From: Phallus indusiatus | Taxonomy: Eukaryota; Basidiomycota; Agaricomycetes; Phallales; Phallaceae | Direction of reading: 5' to 3' | Assembly: GCA_027605045.1 (NCBI GenBank) | Contig: JAQFWX010000008.1 | Coordinates: 1,426,001 to 1,490,000 of the forward strand | Length of the DNA: 64,000 bases | Shown here: positions 56,832 to 64,000 of the stretch, piece by piece | Layout: every line of letters begins with the position of its first letter | Numbering within the stretch: the stretch's first letter is position 1 | The notes under the pieces: generated by a model | What the model was told of the DNA's origin: nothing | What the model saw: the letters and a program-made list of their open reading frames with translations, nothing else | Database searches by the model: none | Program-made: the position numbers and the translations under genes

Positions 56832-59800
56832 ATTACTTCTTGAATGTGAGTTGAAATTTGATAAGTTACTGTGAAAGAGAGCGAAAGTAGCGGTCAACGC
56901 TTTAAAGAAAAAAAAGGTAGTGTTGTAGTGAAGTGAAACGATGCTGGTCGCGATGGTCCAGGCTCGATCGGCATGCCTCTTTCTTAGCACTCCGACTTAA
57001 TCTCCGCTGGTCCCGTTCAGTAACATCCGCTGCCCTTCTGTCCTTTTGTCCTTCGTCCTTGGTAACGAATGCTCCAAGAAAATTACATGTCTCACTATAC
57101 AATATGTCGTTCTAATTGGGATCTTAAAGTTTCTCCTTGACGTAGCACTGAATCTCCATCTTCTACTGAGAACAAGTGGGGCTGCACGGCCTGCATGGCC
57201 GGGAGTCCGGGAACGATATCCTCTCTCGGCGCGTTGTGATCACCACGAGGACATCATGGATAGTACAACGGATAACACTGGATTTAACCCCTAATATCCA
57301 TATTGAATTATAATGCTTATGGAGATTGCTTGTGGCAAGAGTGCCTGGGGCTTAGCGTTGAAGTTACGGTCGCTCACCTCAGTCCACACGGTTTCTTTCT
57401 GTACGTTCGCAGCTATAACTATCCCTCGGTTACAAACGATCTTACCCTCAGAATTGTGATAATCATCAACGGACTCGTTTCACCTCCAAGAAATTTCCGG
57501 GAGCGATGTCATCTTGGGGTGTTAAGCAAGCATATAATAAAATTCAGGATTCTAATTCAATACGAAGTCAACCACCTTAACACTGCATGATTTCGGTATT
57601 TTTGCGTTACAGTTATTCTTAAGCTTTGTCAACTTCAACAGCGTTTTCCCACTTCACAAAAACGCTTTCTCTATATAATGGGTGAAGTAAATTGTGTCTC
57701 GTCCTCCCCGAAACTTCCGAAATGACTGGTTGATCATCGTTCAAAGTTACGCTGGTATTAGGTACGTGTTGTATGCGTTTTATTTCTATTATGATAATTT
57801 CTGAGGGCACATACATACCCTACATGCTGAAAGTGTATTTTAATAGATGCGGTGATTATGACAACATAAGGAATTCTAACATATGCCAGTGGTGATTATT
57901 CTGTCATGTCAACGTCGCTGTTTTCTCTTATGCTTTGCTTTTACAGTAGATTAGTGGAGTATTATTGAAACCTACCCACTAAGTCATCGGTTACTATATT
58001 GATGTACATGAGTATTTCGTCGAACAGTAAATCTTACGTCTGGCGTGTTTTTTTTTTCTTTTCAGCAATATACATATCCCTCTCTATTAACAAGACCGTA
58101 TCTGTGCAGTTATGATGTTGATCTCTCGTTCCCTCAGTCGGAACCCTAACCACTCTTCGGACATTCTGAATTCAGCCTAAGAATAACTCGCAAATATAGT
58201 TCGCAACGCGAAGCTGGAAGGTTGGCAAATCGAGAGCTGAGTATACGAAATGAGAGCTTGGTTTCAAACGGACTGTTTCTGAAATTAAAGGAACCTCGGA
58301 CAACAAATTTCAGTCGACGTAGTGTAACAGATAGAGACAGGGGGCATACTTAATCCCTGGTACCAGTGCGGGCTTCTCAAGAAATGTTTGACTATGATGT
58401 TAACTTTACGGCTTCGTGGAGTATGCTTTGTTTCACAATCCCTTTGACTCAACAGCTGATATCATATTCTTGCACCAAGTCAAGGCTCGCCTGAAGAATT
58501 TGATCCATACTTCCTTTTAAACGATTTATCGCCTGAAGTTCCATCCAAAGGTTTTTTTTCTAGCGAGTTGTATTTTCTCTCGGAGCTGTTTGAGATTAAG
58601 CTAATTTCGTTCATATCAGGTGCTGTATTAATTCAGAGAATTTAACCATAGAGTGACCTTAGGCTCTATAAAGACCTGTAAATTTCTTCCCGGAATTAGC
58701 GACCAATTGCAGCAAAAGGGCGTTCGTTTCACATTTTTGGATGGGAAAGCAGACGAGCGCAGTGGATCTTACTAGACAATTAGTCGGCGTGGTACAGTAG
58801 TCCAGTCGCAGGAGAGATCAAAAAAGGAATTTTATGTATCTGCTCCTTAAGAATGCAGGAATGTATTAATCCCAGAATGTGAGTACATTTCGAGGCATCT
58901 TTCACAGCTCTACAAATAATAGTCTTTTAGCACAACTTAAACGCTGTCATGCGTCGATTCGTGTTGAGCAATGATGTGGATGATAGATCTGGGAAACGTG
59001 TTGGAATGCGGCGACGCCGCTAGAGCTGAGCCACGCTCTCAATCTTCGAAGCGACAGGGGCGCTGTGTTTACTGATCCCGGGACGACTCAAGGATCAGCC
59101 GTTTGACCGAGCGCCACCATCAGTGCATGGGAGAAGGCTTGGAAGCCGTGATATCAACAACTACACCTTCTCCACTTGCAGCGCAAAACTCGAATAACGC
59201 CGTTTAATGGGAAAGCGGACCCTATTATGGTTTTACTTAGTACGATCTTGGTGATTTCATTGGGTGTCGGGTTGGGCACTGATGGTTTTGACAGGAGATG
59301 ATGACATAGGCTTGGTGGCAACTCGTATAATAACGTTTGCTCTATTTTTTCCCCCACTATTTGTGCTATCTCTCGCTGGGCGGGTACGATGACTCGGGCC
59401 CCCGATCAACTCCGACCATCCACACAAACGTCCGAGTTGACATATAAAACTTGATGTAGTTTAATTTGGTTTTGTATGTATTGAACAGCTATTAAAAAAA
59501 TGCTCCACCCGGCGAGTGAGTATACATATATACCATTAGGTGAGACTTGCGTTAGTAGCTTGATAATTGAATAGACGTCAAGTCTAGAGTTTTTGTCAGG
59601 GTCTTCGTTCTTCTGGAATTTTTGATCGGTATGTTAATCAATTGTCGATCTCCTTTCAAACTGACAATTCAAAACCAGCATTGAAATCAAAGGCGAACAA
59701 CACATTTGAAGAAACTCATTAGTTTCAGAATGTACATTTTATAATGGTTTTATTGAGTTTCGGAATCCTCTTTTTACAGTTTGCGCGTCCGCTCATGATA

Positions 59801-61305
59801 GCGTAATTGACTCCTCAAACAGGGGCGATACGTTCGTGCTCTAGCGTTTCAAAGAAATTCCGTTCAGTTTTTTTTTTCGCATGAAGCTTGTTTCCGTGCT
59901 ACATATATGGTATTACGGATGGATTGATCGCCTTCCGTATCGTCTGATTTGAGTGAAGGCTATGTATGTATGTGATTTTCAAAATCGATATCCCAGATCA
60001 ACGATGAAGAAAAGATCATCTCAGATGTCATAGGGACATCTTTCATTTCCTTTTTGCTCATGCGTCAATCGCGAAGACCCTTTTGGCAGCATGTGTGATC
60101 AGTGTGATAAAACAAGCTATGCACATATTTGAATTTGAATTGGCCAGGGGCTGGTGTGTACGTACTACTACACGTACGGATCTATCCTCGCTGCTGCTAT
60201 ACCATAATGGTTCAACTTGCACATACACTATAAGCTTCCTTTGGGCGCACGGGGCCGTTCATATTTGCCCGTGCGCGACTCGGCAATCCGTAATCCGTAA
60301 AACGTCAAAGTTCAAGGCCTTCACGTGTGCATATTAGGCTTGGATGCGAGAAACCACACAAGACATCAAAGAAGAACTGGCTTCTCGTGCAGGAAGCGTT
60401 GTCGCCCAATTACATGAAGGAAGGTGAAATAGAGCTTCCTATAGGCTTCAGTCAGTGGTCTTATTACGCAGCCAAGTGCCACGACTCTATATCGATACAT
60501 ATTATTATTAGCTGCTAGCGACAAATATTTATCAGTGAAAAGTACCCACTTATTAATGTGATATGATTTGATAGATATATCAGGTTTTGTTCTGTTAGCC
60601 ACCGCTCATTGGCCTGTTGCTGATATTCGGATAATGGTTAGATCTATCCAGTCGCCAGCCTTATTGCCATTGTTGGCGATATAGATTTAATTTAGTGGAA
60701 AGGACAATGGGATAGCCCGTCGTGTCCGAGTCATCGTATTGAAGTCGATCTCGCACCGGAATGTCAGAGTCAGAGTTTGGTTCGTGAGCACGCAGTTCGG
60801 CGGCGGTAAGTCCGCAGTGAGAACATGATGTCCATGCTCCAGAATGTAAAATTAAACCACAAAGTTAAAATAGACTCGAGAAATTATTATATGTAGAATT
60901 ATGAGCGGTTCATATTTGTATGCGCTCGTGAGTACGGTAGGCGGAAAGTCGCACGGCACGGCGGCAATCACCGTCACCTTCGTTTGGGCGTGTGACATCA
61001 GCCTTGAGCCAATCAGCGTCGAGAAATCAAATTATTCCACCGACCACCTTCTCCTCCTCCTCCCTTTCTCTCTCATACCCCCCTCCCTCTCATTTCCTTT
61101 CCGTTCCTCTCTCTCTCTCTCTTAAGCCACTTTTAGAAGTTGTTTTACTGGTATTTTAGCCTAACCTGTTTTATTTTTTGGGCTAGGCAATCAAAACTCT
61201 GATCCCTGGACTCCTCAGTTCCGGGATTTAGACACAACTTGAAATACCCATCTAGGACCATAGGAACGATACCAGCCCTCACTTAACGTTTCTTGTCGTC
61301 CGCGC
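56832..61305. other. Gene-poor AT-rich interval, no supported gene
   Basis: About 4.5 kb with only short scattered frames (for example 57303-57590 plus, 59154-59357 minus, 60083-60337 plus) lacking motifs or plausible splicing. No transposase, reverse transcriptase, terminal repeats or tRNA was recognised. The last 300 bp should be the promoter and leader of the Far1-like gene. This is the longest gene-free stretch in the window. Confidence 0.6.
61041..61123 (+). promoter_or_regulatory. Pyrimidine-rich tract upstream of the Far1/Ste5-like gene
   Basis: Nearly pure C/T sequence of about 80 bp ending in (CT)n, 180-260 bp before the ATG at 61306. Such tracts often lie just upstream of transcription starts in basidiomycete genes. 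No TATA box is obvious. Confidence 0.4.
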
Positions 61306-64000
61306 ATGCCCTCTCCTTGGTCCTCCAAAATTCGTCAACACTTTATGTCATACAATCATCACCCCCATCACCGTCACCACAACGACTACTCCAGCGACGA
61401 CTATAACCCTTACCATTCCGACCCCAGCTCAATACCCCCGCAAATGCCATTACCTGTCATGAGTTCCCCTACCCACAGTATGTCCTCCAACCCAACCAGC
61501 AACGGTTCTCATTCTACGCATCATCGAGATATTCTTTCCCCGTCTGACACGGCTGATACCTGCCCAGTCTGTCTCGAGCCTTTATCATTTTCCTTCCGTC
61601 TACCAGGCGAAAAACCTCATATCGTCCCAGAATGTGGACATGCACTACACGAAGCTTGCTTTGTCGCCGTTTACGCTCCTTCCGGGACGCGCTCCACTGC
61701 TCAAATCCCTCGCAAGACGAATTTAGGCGTCTGCGGTGTCTGTAGAAAACCAATGAAAGTTGGCGAAGGAGACGCGATTCATGGAGGCGGTAGTTCAGGA
61801 AAAAGCAACAGTGAGTATCCTTCTTTTTTTCTTTTTCGCGTCCCTTGGACATGATTGATCTTTTGTCTATCTCGTAGAATTGGCAGCTTTAACCGGCATG
61901 GGTGATAAATCAACGTCTATATTTCCTGGAAGAAGCTCTACTGCCACCCCCACAGGATCCTCCAGTCGTATTGGTCCGTCGTCAGGTCCAGGTTCAACCA
62001 TGCCAGGTGGCAATACACCCGCCCCTTTCGATCCAAACGAAGACGACCCTCTTGACCCGATATCACCGTCCGGAAACGCTAGTGTTCGATCTGGCAGCAG
62101 TGGACACAATTCTCATGCTTATCCTCACGGATCGCCCTTCGTTGTAGCACCGAGCATCACAGTCAAACCCGAGTTCAGCACCTTGACGCGAAGCACGACC
62201 GAGTCAACTCAACCCCTAACCTGCATCGTCACTATTGAGCTGCCCAATCGAAGGGTTCATCCACATCACTCTCAGATGCAAATGCAAATGGGTCTTCAGG
62301 GAACCGTGATGGAGGAATATCTGCCTCAATCAGCTAATGCACAGCGGCCACATACTAGGCAAGGTCAAGGTCATGTTAGTGATAGGTCAGATACTACTAT
62401 ACGACACAATGTTCATGACACGGGACACGGTGCCCACCGGGCTTCGACGAGCAGTAATTCGACAGACAGCACTTCTCCGCCCACTCAATACGCTTATAAT
62501 GCCACTCCTGCGCCATCTCATATAGCAGATCCCTTCGCGAGTATTACCGAAGACCTGCGAAATCGCATTATCGATTGGAAAGGTCATCCTCTTAGTGGAT
62601 TAGGCCCTTTGCAAATGTACGACCTGCTTTCTGTTCGACGGGATTCTCTTGTGCGGGAGTTTTACGTCTATCTGTTCCGCGAAGCTATCATTTGCGTCGT
62701 TGAAGAGCGGAAAAGGAGTATTGCCACTCGTCTATTAGGTGCGAATGGACTCGCCGGCGATCATGCTCCAACCTCCTCGACGGCTCCTGGAGGAGGCAAA
62801 GGCGTTTTGAGACTCAAGGGTCGAATTTACGTACGACATATCAAGCAGGTTACCGAAACGAGCGTTACAGGCGAATTGAGTTTAACCATCGATATGGAGG
62901 ATGAGAGGTTGGAGAGTTTTATTCTTATATTCAAGGAACGAGGATCGCTCGAGGCTTGGAGGAGCCGGATTGTCGAGCTCGTTTCGGCCTTCAGAGGCCG
63001 GGAGAGCGCCGTTAATAATGCTTCTAACGGTCGGATTGGAAACAATGGATTTTCTGATTTAACGGGCGGGTATCCTCCTCAACGTGTTGGTACGATATCC
63101 AGCCTTGTCACAAGCGAGTCGACCACCACTTCCGCCAGCCAGAACGATTCTCTACTTGCACAAGGGTCGAGTCGTTCAACATTATCTTCCTCAACTTCGC
63201 CTTCGCAGGGTCATGCGACATATACGCCGAGCAACAACAATATTAATCAAGGAAATGCGACACAACTTAAACATTCGCCTTCGAGTGTCTCTGCGGCTGG
63301 TTCTGGCGCATCTGGTTCAGGATCTGGCGGCTCTGTAGCATCTGGTGGAGATGAATACGCTAATAATGTTCTTGCCGGTCATATGGCTAACCTCAACATG
63401 TCCTACAACTATCCACCTCCGAGTAATTTCATAACACCTCATGTATCAAATGGTCCATCTAACTCGCTCCCTCCAATTCCACATACTCCATTTGATCTCA
63501 TTCTTGTCCTCTCTTTACCACCCCCGAATGCTTCTCCCTCAACCGCGGCTCTGAAGCATCGCGTTATCAAAACATCATTAGATTTTATCATCGCCTCTCT
63601 AGGAGGCAAAGACAGATTGAGCATCGTCACGTTTGAGGCGGGAATGGGTGGACGAGTCAGGCGCACACCCTTCCTATGTCCCGGACGTCCGCAAGGTCTA
63701 GTAAGACTGAAGCGGTTTGTAGAAGGCATAGGTGCACCGCCACCCAACTCTCCGTACTCCGAATCTAACACCATGTCGCCGAGTTCTGCGAGTAATGAAG
63801 ATGAATTCCTCATCCGCACGCCGCGCGATGAGAAAACGGATGTCGTCACGGCTGTTAATCATGCGCTCGATATCGTTTTGCAGCGCAAGACACGCAATCA
63901 TAGTAGTGGTATGCTGCTCGTCTCTGATTCGGCGGACTCGACTCGTCGGGCGCAGATGGATTTAGTTCTTGCCAGAGCTGAAGCTGCGAAGTGAGTTTAC
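61306..64000 (+). CDS. RING-PH-VWA scaffold protein of Far1/Ste5 type, 3' end outside window
   Basis: Exon 1 is 61306-61810, exon 2 61878-63990, and a GTGAGT donor at 63991 shows more exons lie outside. 872 residues are visible. A RING finger sits at about residues 86-146: CPVC, then PECGHALHEAC, then CGVC, giving C4HHC-type spacing, with GEKPHIVPECGH strikingly like the Far1 RING. A PH domain covers about 393-540 (VYLFREAIICVVEERKR, GRIYVRHIKQVTETSV). A von Willebrand A-like domain starts at about 706 (FDLILVLSLPP, LDFIIASLGGKDRLSIVTFE). RING then PH then VWA is the order in yeast Far1 and Ste5, the pheromone-pathway scaffolds binding Gbeta and MAP kinase components. The linkers are Ser/Gly/Asn-rich. 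The N-terminus MPSPWSSKIRQHF could be an amphipathic membrane-binding segment. Function in this fungus is inference. Confidence 0.82.

Noticed and set aside
59154..59357. 67-codon minus-strand frame in the gene desert
   Set aside because: Too short, no motif, no neighbouring exon that could extend it.
63439..63849. 136-codon frame antisense to the VWA region of the Far1-like gene
   Set aside because: The plus strand carries the recognisable domain; the antisense frame has no motif.

Overview
The window reads as nuclear DNA of a basidiomycete fungus, most likely a mushroom-forming agaricomycete. The evidence is dense protein-coding genes on both strands, many short introns of about 50-70 bp with GT-AG borders, fungus-specific families (Zn2Cys6/fungal_trans regulator, Rtc4, Rxt3, Sec72, App1) and long low-complexity Ser/Pro/Gln/His tracts. 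No rRNA, tRNA, CRISPR array, prophage or intact transposon was recognised. All identifications come from reading translated exons by eye; no database search was run.

Layout. 1-2090 (-): partial Zn2Cys6 regulator. 2616-8548 (+): RXT3, an Rpd3L histone deacetylase subunit with very large Arg-Asp/Arg-Glu repeats. 9927-11669 (-): SLC35F-type transporter. 12226-15265 (-): single-pass membrane protein. 15845-17149 (-): unknown Ser-rich protein. 17343-18345 (+): SEC72. 18892-21084 (-): APP1 phosphatidate phosphatase. 21123-22360 (+): TPT1 tRNA 2'-phosphotransferase. 22540-25030 (+): RTC4. 25325-27504 (+): U2AF large subunit. 27796-32065 (+): PTA1/symplekin. 32264-33265 (+): class II eIF4E (4EHP type). 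33598-34798 (-): SGF73 of SAGA. 34823-36405 (+): PRO2. 36566-39906 (+): AP180 endocytic adaptor. 40318-41900 (+): NASP-type histone chaperone. 42239-44055 (+): APN1.

From 42676 to about 49240 there is a diverged tandem segmental duplication. Each unit holds the 3' part of APN1 and a small secreted-protein gene on the opposite strand. The second unit therefore contains an APN1 pseudogene and a second secreted-protein gene.

After the duplication come a PPxY tail-anchored protein (49569-50075), a PH-only protein (51022-51609), a TPT/DMT transporter (52332-53650), PRPP synthetase (54377-55782, -) and an eight-cysteine secreted or anchored protein (56072-56831, -). A gene-poor stretch of about 4.5 kb follows. 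The window ends inside a RING-PH-VWA protein (61306 onward), which has the architecture of the yeast pheromone-pathway scaffolds Far1/Ste5.

Most of the interval is housekeeping: RNA processing (TPT1, U2AF2, PTA1, eIF4E2), chromatin (RXT3, SGF73, NASP), membrane traffic and secretion (SEC72, AP180, APP1) and metabolism (PRO2, PRS). The most interesting items are the Far1/Ste5-like scaffold together with its PH-only paralogue 10 kb away, the APN1/secreted-protein tandem duplication, the AP180 protein with an array of Prk1-type motifs and two GC-AG introns, and a probable 4-nt microexon in APN1.
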